Shown piece after piece: positions 1 to 8,245 of a DNA stretch of 64,000 nucleotides. This stretch comes from Methanospirillum lacunae. GTDB lineage: Archaea > Halobacteriota > Methanomicrobia > Methanomicrobiales > Methanospirillaceae. The stretch lies in assembly GCF_046195335.1 (NCBI RefSeq), contig NZ_CP176093.1; one strand, given 5' to 3'. The position numbers and the translations under genes are program-made. The notes under the pieces are model-generated. The model did no database searches. It was given only the letters and a program-made list of their open reading frames with translations, and was not told where the DNA came from. Position 1 is the first letter of the stretch, and every line of letters starts with the position of its first letter.

Positions 1-1072
1 TCATCGTACCTAAACGGTCTACCAGATCATATCTTCCTTCTTTCGACCCCAGGTTCTCTGGCTTGTTTGCAGCAACCAAAGTAATCCCCCTGCTTAAAAG
101 TGACTGAGCATCATGAACACTCTCTTCACCGAGCTTAAAGGCAACTGTAAAACCTGCTTTTATGATTGCTTTGTCAAGGATCTTTGGGAGGGGATGCAGG
201 GTAAGGACAGGATTCCGACCTGAAGGAATCTTTCCCTGGTACTTGACAGGTGCGTAATCAGAAACCGCTGCCGCACTGATAAAGATGTCAGTATGATGAG
301 AGTCCAGCTCCTGCATAACTGCCTGTAACATAGAATCTGCAGAAGAAGTCTGAATATTTCTGAATCCTGGAAGGATATCACGGTGGATTATCGTGACATC
401 TGCTCCGAGTCGATATGCAGCCTTAGCAAGTTCCTGTCCCATGAGCCCGGACGATCTGGTCGTGAGAACTCTTATATCATCGACAGGTTCCTCACATCTC
501 CCGCTTGTGATAACGATGTGTCTTCCAGCTAATGGTTTACCGCAAAGTTCCCGTTCGCATGAGAGTACTATTTCATCAACAGGTGCAATCTTAGCTTTTC
601 CCTCCTCAATTTTTGGACCCACAACCTGAATGCCCCATGACTTGAGTGTTTCAAGGTTTTGCATCACTGCAGTATGGCGGAACATGGCGTGGTGCATGGC
701 AGGAACGATGATGATCGGCATTTTACTTCCAAGTGCAGTTGTTGTACAGGTGGTAACCGGGGTGTCATCTATTCCACATGCAATTTTTGAGATAGAGTTT
801 GCAGTACAGGGGGCGATGAGCAGGAGGTCGGCGACATGTTCGTCCCCGCAATATTTGACATGTTCAACCATTCCGCTAATTCTGACAATGGTTTCATGGT
901 TACAGGCATACGTTAGGGCATCAGGGTGAATGATCTGTGTTGCTGCTCCACTCATTACTGCCTGCACTTCTGCTCCACGACGCCGGAGAGCATGGGCGAG
1001 TTTTATTGTTTCTACCGCGGCAATACTTCCGGTCACTGCGAGAAGGATGATCTTTCCCTTGAGTAGGTTCAT
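1..1072 (-). CDS. coaBC: Bifunctional phosphopantothenoylcysteine decarboxylase / phosphopantothenate-cysteine ligase, partial (runs off left edge)
   Basis: Coenzyme A synthesis: the N-terminal flavoprotein domain (CoaC) decarboxylates phosphopantothenoylcysteine and the C-terminal domain (CoaB) joins cysteine to phosphopantothenate. The frame opens with MNLLKGKIILLAVTGSIAA, the FMN-binding start of the decarboxylase family. A His near residue 71 (VEHVKY) sits where the catalytic His is expected, and PAMHHAMF near 124-131 stands in for the usual PxMNxxM substrate clamp. The CoaB part starts near residue 184 (HIVITSGR) and continues through the AAVSDY and FKLG motifs to the window edge, so the C-terminus is missing. 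The ATG overlaps the upstream taw2 stop (ATGA), implying translational coupling. CoaBC identity is secure; the end cannot be seen. Confidence 0.93.
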   Translation of the reverse strand, partial: MNLLKGKIILLAVTGSIAAVETIKLAHALRRRGAEVQAVMSGAATQIIHPDALTYACNHETIVRISGMVEHVKYCGDEHVADLLLIAPCTANSISKIACGIDDTPVTTCTTTALGSKMPIIIVPAMHHAMFRHTAVMQNLETLKSWGIQVVGPKIEEGKAKIAPVDEIVLSCERELCGKPLAGRHIVITSGRCEEPVDDIRVLTTRSSGLMGQELAKAAYRLGADVTIIHRDILPGFRNIQTSSADSMLQAVMQELDSHHTDIFISAAAVSDYAPVKYQGKIPSGRNPVLTLHPLPKILDKAIIKAGFTVAFKLGEESVHDAQSLLSRGITLVAANKPENLGSKEGRYDLVDRLGTM

Positions 1073-1938
1073 TCTATCACCACGTCTGCGACCAGATGCC
1101 AGGTTCGCGGTCCTGCCTTCTTGACTTTGTGTACGGTAATATTGGCATCCAGCGAAGAATCATGAAGGATATTTTTGATCTCATCTGAACGATCGCCAAG
1201 CATGTGCACGTGGAGAATAGTTTCCTTATGGACATGCCTGAGTGCTTGATCCAGAAATGTGACTGCCTCAAAGTGGCCCATGTGGATCCGGTCATACACT
1301 CCTGAGAGAAGGTTTCGGCAATCCCCATTATCTGCTCTTATTTTCCCGGTAAGTCCATTCAGTGTCGTGTTCTGTTCTAAATATTTAAATGAAACAGGAT
1401 TGATCTCCATTGCATGAACCCGGGCTCCTGCTCTTGCCATTCCGAGAGAAAAATAGCCGATTCCTGCAAACATGTCAGCCACGGTTTCTCCGGGGTGAAT
1501 CATCTTTGATATTCGTGTCTTTTCTTCCCGGTTTCCCTGGGAAAACATGACCTGTTCAATATCTAAACGGTAGATGATTCCTGATTCACGATGGGTAACC
1601 TCTCCTCCGGATCCTTCAATCCGTAATATATGAGGTTCCCTGGTAACCCCTTCATGCCCGGAGATCCAAAAGATTCCTCTGGGTTTCTCCAGAGTTTTAA
1701 CATCATTCACCTCATCAAGGGTCGGATAGGCTCCATGAAAGATCACCACGTCGCCAAGTTTCTGGTATCCTCTTCCTGATCGCCTGCGTGAAGGAAGCAT
1801 ATGGGTAGACGGAAATCCCTCCCTGACTGGGACGTATGCTCCTTCTGCTGTGATAAAAGGTCGTCTGGTCTGGTCTACCCATGATTCTGTCATGAGAACA
1901 GCCATATCTGTAAGTGGAACCAGCCTGGTCTGCATCAT
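1069..1938 (-). CDS. taw2: tRNA(Phe) wybutosine-pathway aminocarboxypropyltransferase, Taw2/TYW2 type
   Basis: A 289-residue class I Rossmann SAM enzyme of the Trm5/TYW2 family. TYW2 members transfer the 3-amino-3-carboxypropyl group of SAM to 4-demethylwyosine at position 37 of tRNA(Phe). The N-terminal domain carries RGYQKLGDVVIFH (about 56-69) and the SAM loop is DMFAGIGYFSLGMA (about 155-168). The catalytic position reads DRIHMGH. Trm5 methyltransferases have an NLP motif there, and its absence favours Taw2 over Trm5; this is inferred from family knowledge. The start ATG overlaps the stop of the NMD3-like gene and the stop overlaps the coaBC start, so the three are probably co-translated. 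Trm5b is the alternative reading. Confidence 0.8.
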   Translation of the reverse strand: MMQTRLVPLTDMAVLMTESWVDQTRRPFITAEGAYVPVREGFPSTHMLPSRRRSGRGYQKLGDVVIFHGAYPTLDEVNDVKTLEKPRGIFWISGHEGVTREPHILRIEGSGGEVTHRESGIIYRLDIEQVMFSQGNREEKTRISKMIHPGETVADMFAGIGYFSLGMARAGARVHAMEINPVSFKYLEQNTTLNGLTGKIRADNGDCRNLLSGVYDRIHMGHFEAVTFLDQALRHVHKETILHVHMLGDRSDEIKNILHDSSLDANITVHKVKKAGPRTWHLVADVVIE

Positions 1939-2972
1939 ACTACTATTGTGCGTTCGCTGTCACGCAGAATTCGGACTGAATCACCGACTTCCGGGTGACG
2001 CCATGAGACTCTGCTGATCTCTTCAGTCTTTCCTGATTCGGGATCAAGAATGCCTATAATTCCTGAATCCTGATATATGACAGAAAAGACGGCAGCATCT
2101 CGAACATTAGCCACAAATCTTGAAGGAGTTGATTCCGGGATTGTTCTGGGGATGCCGGTTTTGAGATCGAGGTACGTGAATGTTTTGTTTTCCTGATGTA
2201 GAATCTCGCCGTATGTATTGCGAACGGCAATTACATCTCCACGCTGTAATTTCGGTAATCTGACAGCATAGGTAATCCGGTAGAGTTTCTGTCCGTTCTT
2301 CTCTCCGACAAGCGTCGGATGCAGAGAAAATCGACCCCCGAGCCGTTTTGTAATCTCACGTGAGATCTGTTCTCCGATTGCCTGTGAACCGACAACGATA
2401 TCCAGGCCTTCACGTCCTTCATCAAATCTGGTGATAAATGAAAGGCGTTCACCATCATTTTGCATCTCGGTCTCGACCTGAACGGCAATTCGTTGTGACT
2501 CTTCCTGCTCCTCAGTGGTTGCTTTTCTTCCATCTGCCCGAATCTGAACTACTCCTTCGTAGTAGTTCCCATGCTGACGGTTACACCGGTCGCATGATTC
2601 GTTCTGCCAGACGATCTCAAGTGAACAGTATCCCTCAAGATTTTCATCATACAGGGTCCCAGAAAGTTCAAGATCTGCATATGTCCGGTTGATGCTGAGA
2701 TGATCTAACTTAACTGAAATGCTCGGTTTTTTTACATCCTGATGAAATTTTATTGCAGATATTGCAGCGTCCTCTTCCAGATCCTCACGTTCACGTGATG
2801 AATCTCCCCATCCTGCACTCGTCTTTATCGAACCGCAGCCTCCACACCTGGTAATGAAAACCCGGGGTTCACAAACATACCAGGGAATCTCTCCTGTTAA
2901 ACATTTACCGCAGAGGCTTCCATCTTTTGATGGTCCTCCGCATTTGGGACATATTGCGTCGTGTAGATCCAT
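1935..2972 (-). CDS. NMD3-family zinc-ribbon protein
   Basis: About 345 residues. The N-terminus has repeated Cys pairs (CPKCGG, CGKC, CGGCG within the first 65 residues), as in the NMD3 family, followed by a long mixed alpha/beta region with a further CDRCNRQHGNYYEG-type zinc site near residue 135. In eukaryotes NMD3 is the 60S export adaptor; the archaeal role is unproven but probably involves the large ribosomal subunit. I chose the ATG at 2972 because the first Cys pair follows 7 codons later and the preceding DUF424 gene stops at 2990; an in-frame ATG at 3032 would overlap that gene. It lies between DUF424 and taw2 in one minus-strand operon. Confidence 0.85.
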   Translation of the reverse strand: MDLHDAICPKCGGPSKDGSLCGKCLTGEIPWYVCEPRVFITRCGGCGSIKTSAGWGDSSREREDLEEDAAISAIKFHQDVKKPSISVKLDHLSINRTYADLELSGTLYDENLEGYCSLEIVWQNESCDRCNRQHGNYYEGVVQIRADGRKATTEEQEESQRIAVQVETEMQNDGERLSFITRFDEGREGLDIVVGSQAIGEQISREITKRLGGRFSLHPTLVGEKNGQKLYRITYAVRLPKLQRGDVIAVRNTYGEILHQENKTFTYLDLKTGIPRTIPESTPSRFVANVRDAAVFSVIYQDSGIIGILDPESGKTEEISRVSWRHPEVGDSVRILRDSERTIVV

Positions 2973-2989
2973 AATTTCAGAAAGAATAA

Positions 2990-3277
2990 TCAGAGTATAA
3001 TTGCATGGGGAACTCCGGCGATCATCCTGCATGAATCCTCGTCAATAAATCCATGACTGATTGCAAGACTGATGCACCGTTCTCCAAACATATTGATATT
3101 TTCACAATCACGTAATGCTGCAAGAATTTCCTCTTCAGTTGCCAGATGACTACCAAAGAATTCAGGACTTATTACCACATTCAGGTCTCCTTCACTCAGT
3201 GTTTTGCCCAGCAACTCATGGTCGCAGATCCCTACAACCTCATGACAGCCGGCTGACCGGTGAATCCTGATATACAT
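2990..3277 (-). CDS. DUF424 family protein
   Basis: A small archaeal protein (95 residues from the ATG at 3277, 107 from an upstream ATG at 3313). The profile MYIRIHRSAGCHEVVGICD, then ELLGKTLSEGDLNVVIS and a C-terminal GVPHAIIL, matches the DUF424 family as I know it. No activity is established for the family. Homologues of this size usually begin at the MYIRIHR strand, so I prefer 3277, although the 3313 ATG has a GAGGG just ahead of it. The gene sits 17 bases upstream of the NMD3-like gene, which suggests a shared transcript and a link to RNA or ribosome maturation by association only. Confidence 0.8.
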   Translation of the reverse strand: MYIRIHRSAGCHEVVGICDHELLGKTLSEGDLNVVISPEFFGSHLATEEEILAALRDCENINMFGERCISLAISHGFIDEDSCRMIAGVPHAIIL

Positions 3278-3405
3278 CTGGTATATATGAACTGGCTGAA
3301 CACGTAAAATCATTCCCTCAGTAAATAAAAAATGAGTCTTTATACTGATGACAACTTCAATTAAAAAATTGAAATTGGATTATCATGACTGATGTCGTCT
3401 ACAAT

Positions 3406-4233
3406 TCATATCCTGATCTCAACCCCATATACCTGTTCAGGGGTCTCCTGATGAATCCTGAAGATATCTTCTTCAGTGATTTTTCCAGCCTGAAGAAGAC
3501 TGGTTGTCTGTCTGGGAACTGATCTGGGTCCCATCACAGCTCCCGGACGTTCATTCTCATCCATATAATCACTCTCCATTGTGAATCGTCTCTTAGCCAA
3601 ACAGAGTTCGGGTATGCTTTCATGTTTGGCCACAAGAGAAGGCATCAGAGGGGTTTCTGGTGATCCGAAATGTTTTATCACATGCAAAGGATCCATCCCT
3701 GCTGATTTTGCCATCTGCACAACATCATCGCACGGACCGGTCTCGGCATGGATCTGGACGGCACATCCTAATTCTCCTCCGAGGGTGAGAGCATGGGAGA
3801 GGATTTCGTTGGATGCAACAAGTATCTCCGGTGAAGTCTCGTAATGTGGCCTCCCACTTTTGAGCCCGATGGCCTTTCCTTCTCGTACATATGTTGCAGC
3901 GCAGTCAAGACCTTCTTTCATAACCATGGTCGCCTCTCCGAGAGTGAGTCTTGGAGTCAGCACGGTGATCTCGGCGGGATGGACACCGAGAAGAGGAAAG
4001 ACGACAATGCCCTGTTCTTCTATCTGTTTAGCAATCTCCAGCGTCTCATCAAAGACTGCTGAATATTCTTTTCCAGAAGAAGGGTGAACATCAAGCGACC
4101 AGGAAGGTTTAGTTACCAGGCAGATATGAGTCCCTCCTGATCGTTTGAAGTCTTTTATTGCATCAATACCGCGACCATTTCTTGGATCTATATGGATATG
4201 ATCATCAAGAACTGGAAACTTCGGAGTCTTCAT
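3406..4233 (-). CDS. TatD-related metal-dependent hydrolase
   Basis: A 275-residue amidohydrolase-fold protein of the archaeal TatD-like branch. Visible metal-site elements are DDHIHIDP (residues 10-17), GVHPAE near 103, a central E/K region IGLKSGRPHYE, QIHAETG near 180, KHFG near 207 and a C-terminal ESDYMDEN near 240 supplying the last Asp. TatD proteins are generally nucleases, but this archaeal branch has no proven substrate. The start overlaps the end of mptD by 29 bases, so the two are almost certainly one transcript. About 130 bases separate it from DUF424 downstream. A general TIM-barrel hydrolase assignment is safe; the substrate is unknown. Confidence 0.85.
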   Translation of the reverse strand: MKTPKFPVLDDHIHIDPRNGRGIDAIKDFKRSGGTHICLVTKPSWSLDVHPSSGKEYSAVFDETLEIAKQIEEQGIVVFPLLGVHPAEITVLTPRLTLGEATMVMKEGLDCAATYVREGKAIGLKSGRPHYETSPEILVASNEILSHALTLGGELGCAVQIHAETGPCDDVVQMAKSAGMDPLHVIKHFGSPETPLMPSLVAKHESIPELCLAKRRFTMESDYMDENERPGAVMGPRSVPRQTTSLLQAGKITEEDIFRIHQETPEQVYGVEIRI

Positions 4234-4558
4234 CGATCCACTCGATTCTCATCATTGGATATTCGCCTTCCCGTGAGAGTGATACGTGACAGGTTGCCTG
4301 GTTTACTCTGACTGTCATCTCAACGTCCAGCATCAATCCTGCCAGTTCACTGTATCCGAAAGAGTTCGGGACCATCGCTTCGCGATCTAGATCCACACTG
4401 ATCTCAGTGACATATGGCTGTTGAATATGAGCGTTTTCAATAGCATGCTCCAGAGAGCCGGCTGATTCCCGTGAAACAGGCGTTCCCACCCACTGGTGAT
4501 ACAGAGCTCCCAGTTTGATCCCTGCCTCAAATGCTGCACGTTCTCTGTCAGAGATCAT
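4205..4558 (-). CDS. mptD: Archaeal dihydroneopterin aldolase MptD
   Basis: A 117-residue protein that cleaves 7,8-dihydroneopterin to 6-hydroxymethyl-dihydropterin and glycolaldehyde on the way to tetrahydromethanopterin. The N-terminus ERAAFEAGIKLGALYHQWVG and the following GTPVS are characteristic of the archaeal MptD family (a replacement for bacterial FolB). The C-terminal half has RVNQATCHVSLS and ends in MRIEWID. GAGGG three bases before the ATG is a good ribosome site, and a TATA-like CTATAAAAT lies about 60 bases upstream. It overlaps the TatD-like gene. Its presence supports a methanogen host. Confidence 0.85.
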   Translation of the reverse strand: MISDRERAAFEAGIKLGALYHQWVGTPVSRESAGSLEHAIENAHIQQPYVTEISVDLDREAMVPNSFGYSELAGLMLDVEMTVRVNQATCHVSLSREGEYPMMRIEWIDEDSEVSSS

Positions 4559-4617
4559 GGTCCCTCTTATTTAAAAGTAAAAACTTGTGATTATCGAAGT
4601 TCATAAGCACAACTCCA

Positions 4618-4628
4618 GATTTTATAGT
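4618..4628 (-). promoter_or_regulatory. Candidate TATA box for the mptD operon
   Basis: On the minus strand the sequence CTATAAAAT lies about 60 bases before the mptD ATG. An archaeal start about 25 bases downstream would leave a leader of roughly 35 bases containing the GAGGG ribosome site. Assigned by motif and spacing only. Confidence 0.4.
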
Positions 4629-4714
4629 AGTTTATACGGTTGTATTCCCCGGTATATAAGAAACGATGAATGAATCATACCAGGGAATTAACTCTGGTGA
4701 GTTCTGTTCCACTC

Positions 4715-6853
4715 TTATATTAGTTTAATAACTCCATGCTTGGGTTCCATCGCCTCTCCTGATCTGAGCATTGATCTGATCTGTTTGTCAACCTCATCCT
4801 TGTCAAAGCCCTGGGTTCGGACCCGTTCGATAACATCCTCGATATGGGCACGTCCGTTGTCATCAGCAGTATCCCTGATTACCTGCTTGATGGTTCTTAT
4901 CAGATCGCGCTTCCCTTTGGATACTCCGGTTGCAACCATATCAATATCAAAGGAACCGCTTGAAGGGTCGTACGCAACCTGACGAAGACAGGTATCGATA
5001 ATTCTTATTGTCCGATCTGAATCGCTCTTTTCTATAATTGGTGAAAGCCTGATTTTTGCACTTGACTCCGCCAGTCTGATGATTGCTTCGAGTTGACGGG
5101 CAGTGACCGGGACGGGTTTGTTTGCATCCGCAAGGTCACGCAGTTTCATATAATACTGGATGAGGGCTTCACGTGCCTCGGTTCCAAGACGTGGGAAGCA
5201 GTTACGCTTTGCATATGCTACATATTTTCTAAAGATCGTTGGATCTATTTCCGGTGTTACTGGTTTTAACTGCTCGGCGATATATTCGTCAGTAACACCA
5301 TCTATCGGAGTCCGGCTATGCTGAGCTATCAATTCTCCAACACTGTGTGCCTTGATCATATGCTCTGCAATAGCGAGATCACGCTCATGTTCAGGCTTGT
5401 CTGCCAGAACGAAGATCAGATCGAAACGTGAGAGTAGAGATGGGGGCATGTTGATCTGCTCACCGATAGGAGCAAAATCGTCAAATCTTCCGTATTTAGG
5501 ATTTGCTGCACCAAGCAGGGCACATCGTGATTTGAGGGTGGCTGTAATTCCTGCCTTTGCGATAGAAATGGATTGCTGCTCCATCGCTTCGTGTAATGCA
5601 GAGCGATCGTTCTTGTCCATCTTATCCATTTCATCCACGCAGGCAACACCCATATCTGCAAGCACGAGTGCTCCAGCTTCAAGTGTCCATCTGCCATCTC
5701 CAAATTCATCCTTGACAGCCGTTGCAGTCAGACCTGCAGCGGTAGATGACTGTCCGGAAGTATAGATTGCTCGCGGAGAGAGTTTGACCACGTACCTGAG
5801 CATCTGAGACTTGGCGATACCGGGATCTCCGATAAGGAGCACATGGATATCACCCCTGAGTCTGGATCCGTCAGGCATCTCTTTCGCAATACCACCGAAG
5901 AGCTGAAGAGCGATCGCCTCTTTTACATCATCTACTCCGAAGATGGTAGGAGCGATAGAATGAGCGATCTTCCGGTAGATCATCGGGTCCTGAGAGAGTG
6001 CAATAATCTCCTTCTCATCCTCTTCGCTGATGTTGACTTCTTCGAACTCTTTTTCTGCTACTTCAATCGAATTACACTCGATGTAGATATCAAAGATGGT
6101 GGACTTTGTTCCGTACGAATTACGCTGTATGGACCTCAGTATCCCGTTGATGACAATCCTGTCACCGGCTGTGACGATGCCGGTTATATCATCTATTGCA
6201 TCCACATCGATGGTCTGTGGCTGCTCTCCACCACGAAGTCCCTCTGGTGATTCCTGGATACGGAGTTTCTGTGAATCGACAAAACGGGAGAATCGGGGGA
6301 TTAGTTCTAATTTTTTCTGGGTACAACCGTCGGCTGAACATCCATCAGGTTCAATGAATGGACCATATCCCTGTGCTTTTACTGTCCTGTGTCCTGATGG
6401 GCATCTAAAAACTGCGAGTGTGATCCTGGGTCTGACTTCAGTTGTTTTTCGCAGAATTCCCTCAACACTTATCATCTGCCCGATATGGTCTGACCTGATC
6501 TCTCTGATTGCGATTTTGCGTGGGAGTGAGAGGAATCGTATGTTGATATCGATTGGGTCTTTCTCTTTTTTTACCTTAATGAGCCGATGATTCCGAATAG
6601 CATCTCTGATATCCCCTATAACCTTCCCTGGGTTCTCAAGAAGTTCATCAGCCATCTGGGTACCGGTTTTCCCAAAACTCTCAATATCATGGTAATTTAT
6701 GTAGAGAGAACGCCGAAATGGGTACTCACGTGATATCTCATCAAGTTCTTTTTTATACCGGCTTTTCAGGAATTTGTGCCAGTCTGCATCCCTGTCTGTT
6801 ATCTCAATCTCGTCACTTGTTGTTTCAGAAGTCATAGTTGATGAAGAGTCCAA
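4715..6853 (-). CDS. mcm: Replicative minichromosome maintenance (MCM) helicase
   Basis: A 712-residue AAA+ helicase that unwinds DNA ahead of the fork as a hexamer. The N-terminal domain includes a zinc site of the pattern C-x3-H ... C-x4-C (FRCPSGH and CSADGC, about 148-178). The ATPase core has Walker A GDPGIAKSQ near 342, Walker B CVDEMDKM near 405, sensor-1 AANPKYG and the arginine-finger motif LLSRFDLIFV. A winged-helix tail follows, with a normal C-terminus PKHGVIKLI. The ATG at 6853 is preceded by GAGCTGAG; a second ATG at 6835 is possible. It is monocistronic in appearance: T-rich spacer on one side and about 150 bases to mptD on the other. Confidence 0.97.
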   Translation of the reverse strand: MDSSSTMTSETTSDEIEITDRDADWHKFLKSRYKKELDEISREYPFRRSLYINYHDIESFGKTGTQMADELLENPGKVIGDIRDAIRNHRLIKVKKEKDPIDINIRFLSLPRKIAIREIRSDHIGQMISVEGILRKTTEVRPRITLAVFRCPSGHRTVKAQGYGPFIEPDGCSADGCTQKKLELIPRFSRFVDSQKLRIQESPEGLRGGEQPQTIDVDAIDDITGIVTAGDRIVINGILRSIQRNSYGTKSTIFDIYIECNSIEVAEKEFEEVNISEEDEKEIIALSQDPMIYRKIAHSIAPTIFGVDDVKEAIALQLFGGIAKEMPDGSRLRGDIHVLLIGDPGIAKSQMLRYVVKLSPRAIYTSGQSSTAAGLTATAVKDEFGDGRWTLEAGALVLADMGVACVDEMDKMDKNDRSALHEAMEQQSISIAKAGITATLKSRCALLGAANPKYGRFDDFAPIGEQINMPPSLLSRFDLIFVLADKPEHERDLAIAEHMIKAHSVGELIAQHSRTPIDGVTDEYIAEQLKPVTPEIDPTIFRKYVAYAKRNCFPRLGTEAREALIQYYMKLRDLADANKPVPVTARQLEAIIRLAESSAKIRLSPIIEKSDSDRTIRIIDTCLRQVAYDPSSGSFDIDMVATGVSKGKRDLIRTIKQVIRDTADDNGRAHIEDVIERVRTQGFDKDEVDKQIRSMLRSGEAMEPKHGVIKLI

Positions 6854-6925
6854 TAATACTCAGCTCTATGGGCTGATATCTTTCATTAGTAAAGATGAAG
6901 ATGAGAGAAAATATTGGAAAAAAAA

Positions 6926-8245
6926 TTAGGTTTGTATCAGGCGATATGAATCTGGTGGAATTATCAGTTCAAAGCATACACCCTCTCCTTCAATGCCAAT
7001 TTCAGATATTGAGATATGGGTAATCGAGAGGATCTCTCTCACAAGAAATAGGCCAAGTCCAGTGTTTTTTCCAAAGCCACGCTTAAAGATTTGTTTTTTT
7101 TCTGAATCGGATATTCCTGATCCGTTATCTTTTATAAAAACGTGAAGCGCATTTTCATCGGTTTTTGCAGATATACTGATACAACTTACATTACCACCAT
7201 GACGAACAGAATTTTCAAACAGATTATAGAAAACCTTTTCAATAAGAGGATCAGCAAATATTTCATACCTGCTTGCTTCAGAGCTAATGGAGAGTTCGAT
7301 CTCCTGTGATCTTGGAAATGTTATGGATTTTACTATACTCAGAGGTTTCCAGACTGCACCATATGTTCCAAGTTCTTCATAGAGTTTAGTGAACTCTATC
7401 TGATTAGCGAGTTTTGAAAAAAGATCTGTTTCCTTTATAAGATATTTTTTAAAGGCAGGATCTTTGCTGTCAAGTTCGGCAAGATCATGGTAACCCAGAA
7501 TTGCCATAAGTATATTCTTCATGTCATGTCTGGTGATTGAGGAGAGGAGATTCAATTTAGTATTTGCCTGTGATAGTGCTTCTTCGATTCGTTTTCGCTC
7601 CGATATTTCATGGTTCAAATCATCATTGGCTTTCTGGAGGATTTCATTGGTTTCGCTTAACTGATCTATCAATGCAGCTAGTCGATCCTTGGTTTCCACT
7701 AACTCGCTATTTTTCTGAATCGCGATCTCGTATGTGGAAAGGAGAATATTGAGGATCTGAAGCCGGTTGGATGTGATAAAATGGCGTTTTCCTGCGAAAT
7801 ACACCTCTATCCCAATGTTCATCGTCTCGCTCTGCTGGAGATACCTGTTTGCGATTATGATTTCGATTCGGGAGAGGAGATACTGATTTTCATATGGCTT
7901 GATGATAAAATTATCAGCACCACATTCCAGACCCTGGATTACATCCTGGGGGTCATAGAGCTGAGTAACCAGAATTACCGGAATAGAAGATGTATTAGGA
8001 TCTTTTTTTAGTTTCTTACAAAGTTCATATCCACTAATTCCTGGCATTACGATATCGGTTAAAATAATTGAAGGCCTTTGACTTGCAAGTACTTCAAGTG
8101 CCTCTTCACCGCTGTTTGCAACAATTGCAAGATATCCGGCAGATTCCAGTAAATGCTGGAGAATTGATGCTTGGGTTTTACTATCCTCTACGATCAGAAT
8201 GGATATCTCTGAATGTGGGAGTGATTCCATCAAAAAATCCGTCAT
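6926..8245 (-). CDS. Response regulator-histidine kinase fusion (REC-linker-coil-HisKA-HATPase), second of a pair
   Basis: A 439-residue cytosolic protein. Its N-terminal receiver domain (about 15-130) has phospho-acceptor Asp64 (ILTDIVMPG) and KPY near 116. A linker with NILLSTYEIAIQKNSEL (about 166-182) follows, then a coiled coil (about 180-230) and a kinase core with phospho-His240 (SSITRHDMKN), N-box NLFENSVRHGG, G1 DNGSGI and G2 GLGLFL. There is no membrane segment and no DNA-binding or GGDEF output. It is the last gene of the chemosensory run, ending before a T-rich stretch. The likely role is to receive phosphate from CheA-REC or CheA and pass the signal to another regulator; this is inferred from position and domains. 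Confidence 0.9.
   Translation of the reverse strand: MTDFLMESLPHSEISILIVEDSKTQASILQHLLESAGYLAIVANSGEEALEVLASQRPSIILTDIVMPGISGYELCKKLKKDPNTSSIPVILVTQLYDPQDVIQGLECGADNFIIKPYENQYLLSRIEIIIANRYLQQSETMNIGIEVYFAGKRHFITSNRLQILNILLSTYEIAIQKNSELVETKDRLAALIDQLSETNEILQKANDDLNHEISERKRIEEALSQANTKLNLLSSITRHDMKNILMAILGYHDLAELDSKDPAFKKYLIKETDLFSKLANQIEFTKLYEELGTYGAVWKPLSIVKSITFPRSQEIELSISSEASRYEIFADPLIEKVFYNLFENSVRHGGNVSCISISAKTDENALHVFIKDNGSGISDSEKKQIFKRGFGKNTGLGLFLVREILSITHISISEIGIEGEGVCFELIIPPDSYRLIQT

Noticed and set aside
1069..1938. Trm5 methyltransferase identity for taw2
   Set aside because: The NLP-type catalytic motif of Trm5 is replaced by DRIHMGH, which points to the Taw2/TYW2 branch; kept as an alternative only.
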